A stretch of 64,000 bases of DNA, from the NCBI GenBank assembly GCA_016711485.1, contig JADJSX010000025.1:248001-312000 (forward strand). Reading direction: 5' to 3'. The notes under the pieces are model-generated. The model was not told the origin of the DNA. It saw nothing but the letters and a program-made list of their open reading frames with translations, and ran no database searches. Source of the stretch: Leptospiraceae bacterium (GTDB lineage Bacteria; Spirochaetota; Leptospiria; Leptospirales; Leptospiraceae). Every line of letters starts with the position of its first letter. The first letter of the stretch is position 1. Below are positions 23,688-32,447 of the stretch, piece after piece. Both the position numbers and the translations under genes were made by a program.

Positions 23688-24968
23688 ATGTCAGAAGAAA
23701 ATATTCCAATTGGATTACATCCAATAAATTTTAAACCTTATAAAGTAATGATAGCAGAGGACTCTACAATTGATAGAAGTCTACTCAGAAGATATTTACA
23801 GTCAGAACGTTTTGAAATTTTATATGAGTCAACTAACGGTGATGATTTATTGTTTTATTTAAAAGAATCAATCAATAAACCAGATTTAATTTGTATAGAT
23901 ATCAATATGCCAAATAAAAATGGAATTGAGGTAATTCAAGAAATCCGCAAGACATATACATCGATGAAAGTTGCAGTCATTTCTGCATCGACTGATAAAG
24001 CCGTAATTCAAAATTTACTCCAATTAAAAATTGACGCATTTGTTAAAAAACCATATAACCGAACGCAAATTTTGCAAAAATTATCAATAGCACTTGGACG
24101 ACAAGAAGAACAATCCAAAGAATCTACTGTTAATAATTTAAATTTAGGAAATCTGGTAATACCACCATTACCCGCTGTGGCCATTAAAGTATCTACTTTT
24201 GATTCTAGTAATCCTACTGGAGGAAGTGAAGAATTAGAACGAATTATTGGCCCTGACAAATCCATTACAACCGATATAATGAAAATTGCGAACTCTGCAT
24301 TTTATGCTAGGTCAGGGAGGGTGCATACACTGAAAGATGCGATAACGTTACTCGGAATGAAGACCGTAAAGAATTTGGTTTTATTACAAGCAAATAAACA
24401 ATTCACTCATAATTTGCAAGGCGAGGTTTATCAGAAAAACTTGCAAGAATTACCTATATTATCCGCACTTATTGCTTATGATTTGACAGTACCCCTAGGA
24501 ATGAAAAATTTTAAGGACGATGCTTTTCTTGCTTCTTTACTTCGAAAAATCGGTATGACAATTTTAGCATTAAATTATTTAGAGAAATATACAGATGTAA
24601 TTGATTTATCAAATTCAAATGGGAAAGATCTAATAACCTTAGAAAGAGAGGCATTTCAAATAGATCATGTAGAAATAGGAACTAAAGTTTTTAAATTGTG
24701 GAATATGCCAAAGGGTTTACAAGATGTAGTCTCACATCAGAATTTTTTAGTAGAAGAAGTTCATAAAGTATCGCATATCGATAAAATTACAAGACTCGCA
24801 GGTTGCCTCGCCTACCAAATGTTAGGATATGAGTTAAAAGTAGAAGAAAAAGAAATCGAAGAAACAATTTTTAATTTTTATAATGCACCGAATGAAGTGA
24901 GAGAATCTTTTCAGAAGGATTATTATGATATGATAAAAGATCATCCTTTTTTTGATATGTTAAATTAG
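23688..24968 (+). CDS. Response regulator with HDOD output domain
   Basis: Residues 15-130 form a receiver domain with phosphoacceptor D71 (LICIDINMPN) and the conserved lysine in FVKKPYN. Residues 150-350 are an HDOD domain (IPPLPAVAIKV, ANSAFYARSG, AITLLGMKTVKNLVL), a degenerate HD phosphohydrolase fold used in signalling. It may link a histidine kinase to motility or cyclic-nucleotide control. The preceding small gene is nine bases away. Confidence 0.88.
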   Translation: MSEENIPIGLHPINFKPYKVMIAEDSTIDRSLLRRYLQSERFEILYESTNGDDLLFYLKESINKPDLICIDINMPNKNGIEVIQEIRKTYTSMKVAVISASTDKAVIQNLLQLKIDAFVKKPYNRTQILQKLSIALGRQEEQSKESTVNNLNLGNLVIPPLPAVAIKVSTFDSSNPTGGSEELERIIGPDKSITTDIMKIANSAFYARSGRVHTLKDAITLLGMKTVKNLVLLQANKQFTHNLQGEVYQKNLQELPILSALIAYDLTVPLGMKNFKDDAFLASLLRKIGMTILALNYLEKYTDVIDLSNSNGKDLITLEREAFQIDHVEIGTKVFKLWNMPKGLQDVVSHQNFLVEEVHKVSHIDKITRLAGCLAYQMLGYELKVEEKEIEETIFNFYNAPNEVRESFQKDYYDMIKDHPFFDMLN

Positions 24969-25030
24969 TATCAACATTGTTCTATTTAAAACGAGTAGGT
25001 ATTTACTTTTGGTATACTAACTAGATAAAT

Positions 25031-25309
25031 TTACTGTAATTCAAACGGTAAGTTGTGTTTCTTTTTGTTATTACAGTCTTTACAGGAAGGGACAAGGTTT
25101 CCCTTTATGGATTTTCCACCTCGAACCAGTGGTATGAGGTGATCCATTGTTAGCTCCTCAACTGGAAATTTTTTATTACAATAATGGCAAATGCCTGAAG
25201 AACGTTTTTGCTTCCACCAGGCTGACTGTTTTAGTTCTTTTGCTTTTTTTCTTTCTCTAGAAATTTCCTCGTCTGAAACGTCAGACCAGAATGATTCTTC
25301 TGTATTCAC
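25031..25309 (-). CDS. HNH endonuclease-family protein
   Basis: A 92-residue protein with the HNH core: CHYCNKKFP, MDHLIPLVRGG and NLVPSCKDCNNKK, giving two CxxC zinc pairs and the histidine of the catalytic site. Small stand-alone HNH proteins of this form are common in bacterial chromosomes and have mostly undefined substrates. It starts five bases after the CBS gene ends and probably shares its transcript. Confidence 0.85.
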   Translation of the reverse strand: MNTEESFWSDVSDEEISRERKKAKELKQSAWWKQKRSSGICHYCNKKFPVEELTMDHLIPLVRGGKSIKGNLVPSCKDCNNKKKHNLPFELQ

Positions 25310-25314
25310 AATAT

Positions 25315-25758
25315 TTATTCGTGGGTCTTTTTATACCACTTAGCTAAATCCATGAGTGTTAAAATTCCCATTACATTACCATCATCAATAACCGGTAGAG
25401 AATGAATTGAGTATTCTACATACATACTAAGTGCGTCTAATAGGCTAGTATCCGTTGATACAGAGACTAGGTTTTGGCCTTTGACTAATTCTTCAACAGG
25501 TGTTCGTAGCATATCGGCGTTAGTCTCATTGAATGCTTCTTCATACGATACTCGAATTAAATCGTATGTGGAAACCATGTATGTCGGTTTTCCATATTTT
25601 AAAACTAGTAGGCTGTGGACATGATTTTCGATCATGAGGCGTGCCGCTTTGCCAATTAAATCGTCGTAATCAATAGTTAGTACTTCACGAGTCATTAAAT
25701 CTTCTACTTTTAATTTCTTTAACATTTCTGTTCTACTTAAAGTTGCGATATCTACCAT
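25315..25758 (-). CDS. CBS-domain pair protein
   Basis: A 147-residue protein of two CBS domains: residues about 18-75 (VEDLMTREVLTIDYDD) and 85-145 (VKGQNLVSVSTDTSLLDALS, then ILTLMDLAKW). CBS pairs bind adenine nucleotides and act as energy sensors. It lies downstream of the acyltransferase gene, 16 bases apart, in an operon of minus-strand genes. Confidence 0.88.
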   Translation of the reverse strand: MVDIATLSRTEMLKKLKVEDLMTREVLTIDYDDLIGKAARLMIENHVHSLLVLKYGKPTYMVSTYDLIRVSYEEAFNETNADMLRTPVEELVKGQNLVSVSTDTSLLDALSMYVEYSIHSLPVIDDGNVMGILTLMDLAKWYKKTHE

Positions 25759-25774
25759 AATTTATTACCTCTAA

Positions 25775-26554
25775 TTAAAATTTGAATATTCCGCGAGACA
25801 CTAATTCTTTATGTATCGCCGCTTGAATTCGGAATCGAACGTTTTGTGCTACTTCAATTAAAAACTTTTCATTCCTTACATCTTTACGGGAATATTTATT
25901 AAGACTGATTGGTTTTAAAAATTTAATTTTCCATTTTGAAGGAAGTGGCAAAAGATTGAGCGGAATAGGAATCTTAGCTCCTATTTGGTCTTCGAACCAA
26001 TCGATAGTTCCAATATTGATATAATTTTCCTCTGCTCCTAGTATGGCAACGGGAACGATAGGTGTTTGGGTCATGAGGGAGAGTGCCACAAATCCAGGAT
26101 TAAAATCTGCCAATTGGTACATTTTATGAGATGGTTTAAAATTGCCGTGTTCTGCTTCTGGGAAAATGATTAGAAGTTTGTTTTTTTTGAGGGTCTTGAC
26201 AGCTAATTTAAAATCTGTAGTGATTAGACCCATTTTACGACTCAAGTTTTTTAAAAATGGTTGTGATTCCCAAAACGAATGTGCCATGGTCCTTGGAATT
26301 CTTTTCTTTTCTCGTAAAATTTCATTTTGAAGGACAGTTGCATCCCAACCTAATAATCCACTGTGATTAGGAACGACCATTACTCTACCTGAACGAGGGA
26401 CATTTTCTAAACCCTCCGTTTGAAGCATTGTAAAATCCCGTAGATGATCGCCTATAAATCGAGGTATAGTGTGGAGAAGCAGATGTTCAGGACCTTTGAT
26501 AAATGCCTTTTCTAGGGCTGATTTTAAATCTGGTGTTTTAAAAAATTCTCTGAT
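25775..26554 (-). CDS. Lysophospholipid acyltransferase family protein, ATC start proposed
   Basis: A PlsC-like acyltransferase that probably adds acyl chains to a lysophospholipid. The acceptor-site histidine is in VVPNHSGLLGWD; IFPEAEHGNF and PIVPVAILGAE fit the later blocks. The first ATG on this strand (26428) leaves only about 18 residues before the active-site block. The same frame is open for 42 more codons with good coding text (REFFKTPDLKSALEKAF, HLLLHTIPRFIGDHLRDF). No ATG, GTG or TTG occurs before the upstream stop, but AGGAG (26566-26562) sits seven bases before an ATC at 26554-26552. I take that as the start; a start-codon loss is the alternative. Confidence 0.7.
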   Translation of the reverse strand: MREFFKTPDLKSALEKAFIKGPEHLLLHTIPRFIGDHLRDFTMLQTEGLENVPRSGRVMVVPNHSGLLGWDATVLQNEILREKKRIPRTMAHSFWESQPFLKNLSRKMGLITTDFKLAVKTLKKNKLLIIFPEAEHGNFKPSHKMYQLADFNPGFVALSLMTQTPIVPVAILGAEENYINIGTIDWFEDQIGAKIPIPLNLLPLPSKWKIKFLKPISLNKYSRKDVRNEKFLIEVAQNVRFRIQAAIHKELVSRGIFKF

Positions 26555-26927
26555 GGCTTTTCTCCTAAATGAAACTGACTTCTTATTGTTTGAATCGGTT
26601 TTCTTTTAGTCAATGAAAAATTGGCATCAATTTAAATTTTGACCAAGTTTAAAAGAACTTTGATTCTAGAGATAGAAAACTTTTCCTCAAATCCAAATTA
26701 TAAATTACTTCCAGAATTTTTTTACCTAGAGAGATCAATTTATTGACATTTCCTAGATTCAATCTAAGCAAAATCGGCGTTATATACCACTTCTCACAAA
26801 TAGGTTCCACTATTTTTCCGGAAATTGGTATAGCTAGTATGGTTTTCAACTGGAATTCGATGAAGCAAATCCGAAACGATATGGATAAACCTTCTTTATT
26901 TGCTTATTCAAATTGTCTGAATCAAAA
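26555..26927. other. Gene-free spacer
   Basis: Short frames exist on both strands but lack ribosome sites and protein-like composition. The spacer holds a TATACC-type palindrome (26783-26832). Confidence 0.5.
26783..26832. repeat. Intergenic palindrome with TATACCA ends
   Basis: TATACCA (26783-26789) and TGGTATA (26826-26832) are perfect inverted ends of a 50-base element. It resembles the elements at 16717, 30797, 38357 and 41586, all in spacers. Confidence 0.55.
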
Positions 26928-27473
26928 TCAAAACAAGCGGTAAATATACCATTTGCCGTTTACTTTTAAAAAATAGGGATTATTCATATCTTTTTCTAAT
27001 TTTTTGTTTTTCTTGAATTTTAATTTTCCTTCACAGGCTGTGTTACTTTCAAAAAATAAATCTACTTCAATTCCGCCAGATTTCTGTAAAAGTTCACGAA
27101 CTGTTAATACGTCCTCGGATTTTTTCTGATTCACTAATTTTTCGTGATCGAAGAAATAAACTTCTAGGTAAGAGTCTTCTCTTTTAATTTCCTCTAAAAT
27201 TTCTTTATATTCCCAAAGTCCTTTCACGTCTAAGTAGGCACCTCTTTCTTTTGAAATATATTTTACCATTTTAGATGCATTTTTTTCTTCTACTGCTTTC
27301 GCTAATTTGCGCAAAATACTCATTATCTGTTCAGAATCTTTTTTAGATATTTGGTTGCCATTTTTGTAAGTATTGTGAAGCTGAAAGTCCAACGAATTAG
27401 AATGAATGGAAAATAAAAAAAGAAAATTAAAAAGAAAAATATATTTTATGGGCAATTTGAATCGGTGTTTCAT
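26928..27473 (-). CDS. Exported protein of unknown function
   Basis: A 181-residue protein with a signal peptide (KYIFLFNFLFLFSIHS), so it is exported. The mature part is charged, with LRKLAKAVEEKNASKMVKYI followed by an alpha/beta segment ending VNGKWYIYRLF, which resembles an NTF2-like or SnoaL-like closing strand. Such small exported domains are common in Leptospira-type genomes. Function unknown. Confidence 0.65.
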   Translation of the reverse strand: MKHRFKLPIKYIFLFNFLFLFSIHSNSLDFQLHNTYKNGNQISKKDSEQIMSILRKLAKAVEEKNASKMVKYISKERGAYLDVKGLWEYKEILEEIKREDSYLEVYFFDHEKLVNQKKSEDVLTVRELLQKSGGIEVDLFFESNTACEGKLKFKKNKKLEKDMNNPYFLKVNGKWYIYRLF

Positions 27474-27650
27474 AAGGTTTCTTTTTTGCGTAACATAAGT
27501 TATATAATTAAATCAAGAAGAAGTAAGGAAGTCAATAGGAATTTATTTGAATTGGATTTACTTAGATTTCCAATAAATCCTAAGTAAAATTAGAAATCTT
27601 GCAATCATAAAAATGTATGACAGTAAACTAGAACTTTCTATAAAGGTATT

Positions 27651-28241
27651 ATGTTTCCTAAATTTTTTTTCCTACCAATTTTTATTTTTTTTTATTTGTC
27701 TTCGATTACTTTATTTTCGAAAGAAATTATTGTTTATGGTGAGAGCAGTTGTAATCATTGTAATGACTTTAAAACTAACCTAGTTAATTCGGATATAAAA
27801 TTTACCTACCACGAACTTTCTAACAATCCAGCAAAAATAGAAGAAATGCGCAAACATGCAAGAACCCTAAGTCCTAAAATATCTTCCGTTCCACTTCCAT
27901 TAGTTATTCTTGAATCTAAAGTTTTTATTCGTCCTAATTTTTCTGAATTCATAAAAAGAATTCACTTCTCACCTCATTTTAAATCATTCAGTCAAAGAAA
28001 TAAAATTACAATTTATAGTGTTCTAGAAAGTCCAGAAACTGCGAGGTTAATAGAAAATTTCCAAGCTCGTGGGATGTTATACGAATTTAAAAATGCTAGT
28101 GTTAGAGAATCTGAAAATGAAATAAGAGAGAAATTAGAAAAAAAGAAACTAGAAAATACTTACAAATTTCCCATTGTTGAAATTCGTGATAATATTTTTC
28201 AAGGTGCAAGTTTTAAGGATTTGTCTTCTATTATTAAGTAG
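27651..28241 (+). CDS. Exported tandem glutaredoxin-like protein
   Basis: After a signal peptide (residues 1-22), residues 25-105 look like a glutaredoxin with the redox site CNHC (C34-C37), a YHEL strand and the conserved cis-proline region SVPLPLVIL. Residues 115-195 repeat the fold (ITIYSVLESPETARLIENF, then KFPIVEIRDNIFQG), but the active site is SPET with no cysteine. One domain may be catalytic and the other structural or peptide-binding. It is expected in the periplasm. Confidence 0.7.
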   Translation: MFPKFFFLPIFIFFYLSSITLFSKEIIVYGESSCNHCNDFKTNLVNSDIKFTYHELSNNPAKIEEMRKHARTLSPKISSVPLPLVILESKVFIRPNFSEFIKRIHFSPHFKSFSQRNKITIYSVLESPETARLIENFQARGMLYEFKNASVRESENEIREKLEKKKLENTYKFPIVEIRDNIFQGASFKDLSSIIK

Positions 28242-28246
28242 GAAAG

Positions 28247-29806
28247 TTATTTTATTACTTTTTCTAAAAGACTTTCTAGTTCTTTTCCGGTTACAATTAT
28301 GATCTTTCCTTCGTTTGCCTTTAAAACTTTTTTAGCGCCAGGAGTGAGCTCTGCTGATCCAATCACATAACCTTTAGTAGCCTCTTGTTCAGCCATTAAA
28401 TTTAAAAGCTCAGTTAGAAAAACATCGGAAATAGTCATGTTTTTCCATTTTCGAATTCTAAAAATTGCACGAGAGTCTTCATCGTCTTTTTTAATGGATA
28501 CATAATTTGCTCCTTCTGCTTCCAGAGCGGGTAATTCTCGTTTTACTTTGTATCCGTATTCGTTTAAAATTTTAATGCATACGTTTTTAAAAGCATTCCC
28601 CTTCATTGTATTTAGTTTGGAGATTTTATCAGGACTTAATTGATCTAGTTTAGAAATAATTTTTTGTCCGTCTTTGTTTATAATACCACGAATATTGATT
28701 GTTTCCGCTGCTTTCAGTCCGGAAATTTCGAAGTACCTTTCTTTTGGAAAAAGTCGTTCTGGAAGTTCCTTGATGGTATTTTTTAAATTAAATCCTCTTA
28801 CAGATGTTTTGCCGGGAGTAGCTGTTCCGTCTTCTAAGTCCGCTTTGTATTGAGCAAGACTCATTATATCATAGTCTTCAACTCTTTCGGCTTCTGCTTC
28901 AATCAAATATTCACTCGCCTGCTCTAAATCATTTAATATTATACATAACATCGCATAATAAGAATTACACTCAGCAGCTTCTAAATGCCATTCGTTTCTT
29001 TTTGCTAATTCGATACAAATTTTGGCATTACCAAGTGCAGAAATATAATCACTTATGGATGAGTTTAAAGTCATTATAAACTGGGAAATAGTAAATTTTA
29101 CAAGATCATCCGCTGTCATATCTAAAAGTGGACTTACAATGTCTATGGCTTCCTTGAACTTTCGAATTTTAGAAAGAGACAGTGCGTATAAAAATCCGGC
29201 AACGGGCGAGTTTGGATCCATATTAAATGCTTTTTCAAAATACTCAAAATCATTGTCCCGATTGAGCATTGCGGTTACTACACCTTTTGCGATAAAATAA
29301 GATTGAATTCTAACTTCTTCGTCTGGAATTTGGCGCATAAATTTATCTGCGATTTCAAAGTCTTTTTGTCCTACTGCCATGAACGATAGGCGAATCAATG
29401 CTTCCAGATTTACAGGGTCATAATTTAATGAATCAAGATAATTAAAAAAAGCCTCATCAAACATATCCTGCTGATAGTAAATATTTGCAATTCGATTGAT
29501 TACTTGGATAGGAGGGTATTCTTTTTCGTATTTGCCAACTGCTTTTACTTTTTCTAAATAAGTGACTTCATTTAGTAAGTCATTTTCCATGGCGTAAACT
29601 TTCGAGAAGGTGAATAACATTCTCGAATCATTCGGGTCCATATCAAGTTGTTCGCGTAAAGTTGCTTTGGCATCTAAAAAATTTCCCATTGCAGCAAGGG
29701 CAAGTGCCTTTTCGACGATGTTTGCTTTTGTTCCAAAAAATATAAAATAGACAACGGCTAGAATACCCAATGCTAAGACTACTGCGACAAAAAGATAGAT
29801 GTTCAT
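28247..29806 (-). CDS. Membrane-anchored TPR protein with degenerate Mrr-like domain
   Basis: 519 residues. An N-terminal helix (LFVAVVLALGILAVVYFIFF) anchors it. About 300 residues of TPR-like helical repeats follow (PNDSRMLFTFSKVYAMENDLL, DPVNLEALIRLSFM). The last 120 residues look like an Mrr-type restriction-endonuclease fold: GNAFKNVCIKILNEYGYKV, a central IFRIRKW where a QxK would lie, and KGYVIGSAELTPGAKKV. The catalytic lysine pattern is altered, so it may bind DNA without cutting. The gene end lies 6 bases from the convergent gene at 27651. Confidence 0.7.
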   Translation of the reverse strand: MNIYLFVAVVLALGILAVVYFIFFGTKANIVEKALALAAMGNFLDAKATLREQLDMDPNDSRMLFTFSKVYAMENDLLNEVTYLEKVKAVGKYEKEYPPIQVINRIANIYYQQDMFDEAFFNYLDSLNYDPVNLEALIRLSFMAVGQKDFEIADKFMRQIPDEEVRIQSYFIAKGVVTAMLNRDNDFEYFEKAFNMDPNSPVAGFLYALSLSKIRKFKEAIDIVSPLLDMTADDLVKFTISQFIMTLNSSISDYISALGNAKICIELAKRNEWHLEAAECNSYYAMLCIILNDLEQASEYLIEAEAERVEDYDIMSLAQYKADLEDGTATPGKTSVRGFNLKNTIKELPERLFPKERYFEISGLKAAETINIRGIINKDGQKIISKLDQLSPDKISKLNTMKGNAFKNVCIKILNEYGYKVKRELPALEAEGANYVSIKKDDEDSRAIFRIRKWKNMTISDVFLTELLNLMAEQEATKGYVIGSAELTPGAKKVLKANEGKIIIVTGKELESLLEKVIK

Positions 29807-29886
29807 AGATTAGTTTTTACCATTTATATTCAGCTAAATTACTTATCGGAAAAGTCGTATACGTAAACAATTCATTTATTGAATTT

Positions 29887-29906
29887 TACCCTTGCCGCGA
29901 AGGGTA
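29887..29906. repeat. Short perfect hairpin in a divergent spacer
   Basis: TACCCTT (29887-29893) pairs with AAGGGTA (29900-29906) around GCCGCG. It lies between the divergent starts of the genes at 28247-29806 and 30054-30740, so an operator is possible. Confidence 0.35.
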
Positions 29907-30053
29907 TCGTATATCGTGAATTTAGCAAGTACAAAATTTTTGAGGGATAAAACTTAATTGTCATATAAAAATATTATGTATTATTGAGAAATTCTCCATA
30001 AAAAATTGGGATTTTTGCCGAAAATAGGAATACATTACGGGGAATAAAGAGAT

Positions 30054-30740
30054 ATGCAAAACGTAGATTATTCTAGAAAATTAAAAAGAGATGATAGAAA
30101 ATTTCATTCTACGGAGCCTAAAATTTCATTGGGAAAAAGCTCCAGAAGTTCCGGCAGCGGTTCTATTTTAAATCTCTTAAATTCAAACCACCAACCTTTG
30201 TCTTTTCTTTACCTTTTCATCGGGGCGATACTCTTTTTTACATCGGGGCTAGTAATAGGAATGAAAATTGACCAAAAGGAATCTTACTTTTTAGGGAATG
30301 AATCTAATACGTTTCGAAATGTAAATTCTTCAGACAATACACTGTCTGTTGAAACTCCCGAACAAACAAATTCTAGAGAGAGTAAAGCAGAACTTTCCGA
30401 TGGAGACGGAGACGGATTTAACAATGAAGCGTCTTCTAAAAAAGTTACCAAAACTGCACTTCCAACGATTCATAAAGACTTAAAATTTCCTCCTAAATTA
30501 AACCAAACCAATTATATTATTCAGGTTGGGACTTTTAGTAGAGAAGAAGCAAATAAATGGGGTGCAAGCCTTATCAAAGACCAACAAGAATTTCAAGGAA
30601 GACTTTTTCGAACTTCTACCGGAAAACTTTATTTAGGTTATTATTACAATGTTAAAGACGCTAAGTTAGTGTTGAAACAAATTAAAAAATTCCGTGGCGG
30701 AGTATTCGAAGAAGCCTCAATTAAAAATATACAGTTTTAA
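30054..30740 (+). CDS. Single-span membrane protein with SPOR-like domain
   Basis: 228 residues. A cytoplasmic basic N-terminus is followed by a membrane span (LSFLYLFIGAILFFTSGLVI), a serine-rich linker, and a C-terminal SPOR-like domain (NYIIQVGTFSREEANKWGASLI, LYLGYYYNVKDAKLVLKQI). SPOR domains bind denuded peptidoglycan glycans at division sites, so a cell-envelope role is likely. Ribosome site GGGGAAT precedes ATG 30054. Confidence 0.75.
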   Translation: MQNVDYSRKLKRDDRKFHSTEPKISLGKSSRSSGSGSILNLLNSNHQPLSFLYLFIGAILFFTSGLVIGMKIDQKESYFLGNESNTFRNVNSSDNTLSVETPEQTNSRESKAELSDGDGDGFNNEASSKKVTKTALPTIHKDLKFPPKLNQTNYIIQVGTFSREEANKWGASLIKDQQEFQGRLFRTSTGKLYLGYYYNVKDAKLVLKQIKKFRGGVFEEASIKNIQF

Positions 30741-30796
30741 GTTTTTGCGTAATATCAGATTTTCCTTGGATTTTATGAGAGGAAAATTTCGGTAAG

Positions 30797-30865
30797 TATA
30801 CCAATTGCCAAACGTAATAACTCATTCATTTTAAATGAACCTTTTATTTGGCAAATGGGAATACC
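30797..30865. repeat. Intergenic palindrome between convergent genes
   Basis: The left arm TATACCAATTGCCAAA (30797-30812) pairs imperfectly with the TTTGGCAAATGGGAATACC arm (30847-30865). A nested hairpin TTCATT/AATGAA lies inside. It sits between two converging genes, where a bidirectional terminator is possible. Same family as 38357-38422. Confidence 0.6.
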
Positions 30866-30968
30866 GAATTTTTTTCAAAGGGAAATTACTTTTAGAATAC
30901 GGTATATAAAATCAAATATCTTTTTGTCTACGAGTGGACAATATGGTTTAGCCGCAGAGATATATTAA

Positions 30969-32435
30969 TTACAAATCCACAACAAACCAATGTGCTTTTC
31001 CTGCTTGTAATCGGATAAACATTCCCCGTAAAAGCATTTCTGTTTCTCTTGAAAAAGTTTCTCCAGTAAGAATATCATTTAAAAATAATTCCTTATTCGG
31101 TAAACTTTTAATCAATGTTTGAATTTTTTCCGGTAACAACAAGGCTCCCATAATTTCGTGAGAATACGAATTAAAGATTAGAATTTCTAATATCTTTTCT
31201 TCTCTATTTAGGATCGTTCGTACGATACAATCTTTTAGAGAATACTCATCTGCATAAGGTTTTAATTGAAAAAGTTCTAATTCTAATTTTTTGTGTTTCC
31301 TTCTTTGAATAGCGGTAAATGCGCGGTTATAAAAATTTTCAGTCGTATTGTCTATTGGTTCTTCGGGGTTACGGGCTAATTGAACTGGAATTTTTATTTT
31401 TTTTCCTTCACTTTGTCCTTGGTGATATAGAATACTTCCAGGTAAAAAACTAAGTAGAGCAAAATTAGAATTAGAAAACTCACCAAATACAGAAGCTGCT
31501 CTTTCTTCGTCGTGATTTTCTATGAATCGAAGGGAGTGATTTTGATAATCTTCAGTAGCTTCTAAATGTAAACGAACTCCTTCTCCGTCATGGTTCTTTA
31601 ATCTGTCGTATAACGTCTTGTCATATGTAAAATCAAACCCAAGTTGTTGTAAATCATACTCTCTATTCCAGTATACTTCAGCGATAAAAATAAATCCAGG
31701 TCGGAATTCCTTGATAGTTGTAATTAAATCTTTCCAGTAAGGAATAGCATTTACGCCGTGTGTTTTTTGGAATACATCTTCCAATGGTAACATTGCCATA
31801 TCGCAACGTATCCCATCACAAACGTCTGCTAATTCTAAAATAATTTTTGTATGCAAACGAAGGGTTTCGGAATTAGAAAAATCCCATTGCACAGTATCTG
31901 TCCATCCATCATAATACGGATCACGACCATAAAAGTAAATTCGTCCATTTTTATGCAGGAAAGAATTTTTACAAACCGTTGCATTTGGTTCTTTTTTGTA
32001 TAAAAACAAATCTGGATACTGGTCAATATAAGGCGAATCTATTGCCATATGATTGGGCACAAAATCCAAAATTAAATTTTTTCCAATTGTATTCAATTTA
32101 TATCGGAATTGTTTTAACTCTAAAGAGTGCTCAGCAATAATAGGATTTGGTTTATATTCATAAACGGCATATGGAGAACCGATTAAATCAGATTCCTGTA
32201 AATCAGGTAGTGTTTTACGAAATTCATGACCTAATCCTTCGTGGTTCTTACAAATAGAAACTGAAGCTTTGGAAGGAGCCCAAACTCCCATCAGCCAAAC
32301 TGCATCGGCGGCCAGAATTTCTTGGTTAAAGAAAAAGTTTTCAGGAGTTCGCAAAATCGAAACTCCATTTTTTATGCAAAAAATTCTTGTATTTAATTGA
32401 TAAATAAAAAATTGATTAAGTTTATTATAATTCAT
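30969..32435 (-). CDS. GH13-family alpha-glycosidase-like protein
   Basis: A 488-residue protein with the GH13 barrel pattern: FVPNHMAIDSP (region I), DGIRCDMAM (nucleophile aspartate), FIAEVYW (acid/base glutamate) and FIENHDEERA (transition-state aspartate). It probably acts on alpha-glucans or trehalose-type sugars; exact specificity cannot be read. No signal peptide. The start ATG at 32435-32433 leaves only 12 bases to the divergent gene's start, and no ribosome site is seen before it, so a later start is possible. Confidence 0.82.
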   Translation of the reverse strand: MNYNKLNQFFIYQLNTRIFCIKNGVSILRTPENFFFNQEILAADAVWLMGVWAPSKASVSICKNHEGLGHEFRKTLPDLQESDLIGSPYAVYEYKPNPIIAEHSLELKQFRYKLNTIGKNLILDFVPNHMAIDSPYIDQYPDLFLYKKEPNATVCKNSFLHKNGRIYFYGRDPYYDGWTDTVQWDFSNSETLRLHTKIILELADVCDGIRCDMAMLPLEDVFQKTHGVNAIPYWKDLITTIKEFRPGFIFIAEVYWNREYDLQQLGFDFTYDKTLYDRLKNHDGEGVRLHLEATEDYQNHSLRFIENHDEERAASVFGEFSNSNFALLSFLPGSILYHQGQSEGKKIKIPVQLARNPEEPIDNTTENFYNRAFTAIQRRKHKKLELELFQLKPYADEYSLKDCIVRTILNREEKILEILIFNSYSHEIMGALLLPEKIQTLIKSLPNKELFLNDILTGETFSRETEMLLRGMFIRLQAGKAHWFVVDL

Positions 32436-32447
32436 AAGGACACCCGA

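Noticed and set aside
26743..26943. 66-codon frame in the spacer after the acyltransferase
   Set aside because: TTG start without ribosome site, overlaps a palindrome and a minus-strand gene end; no family.
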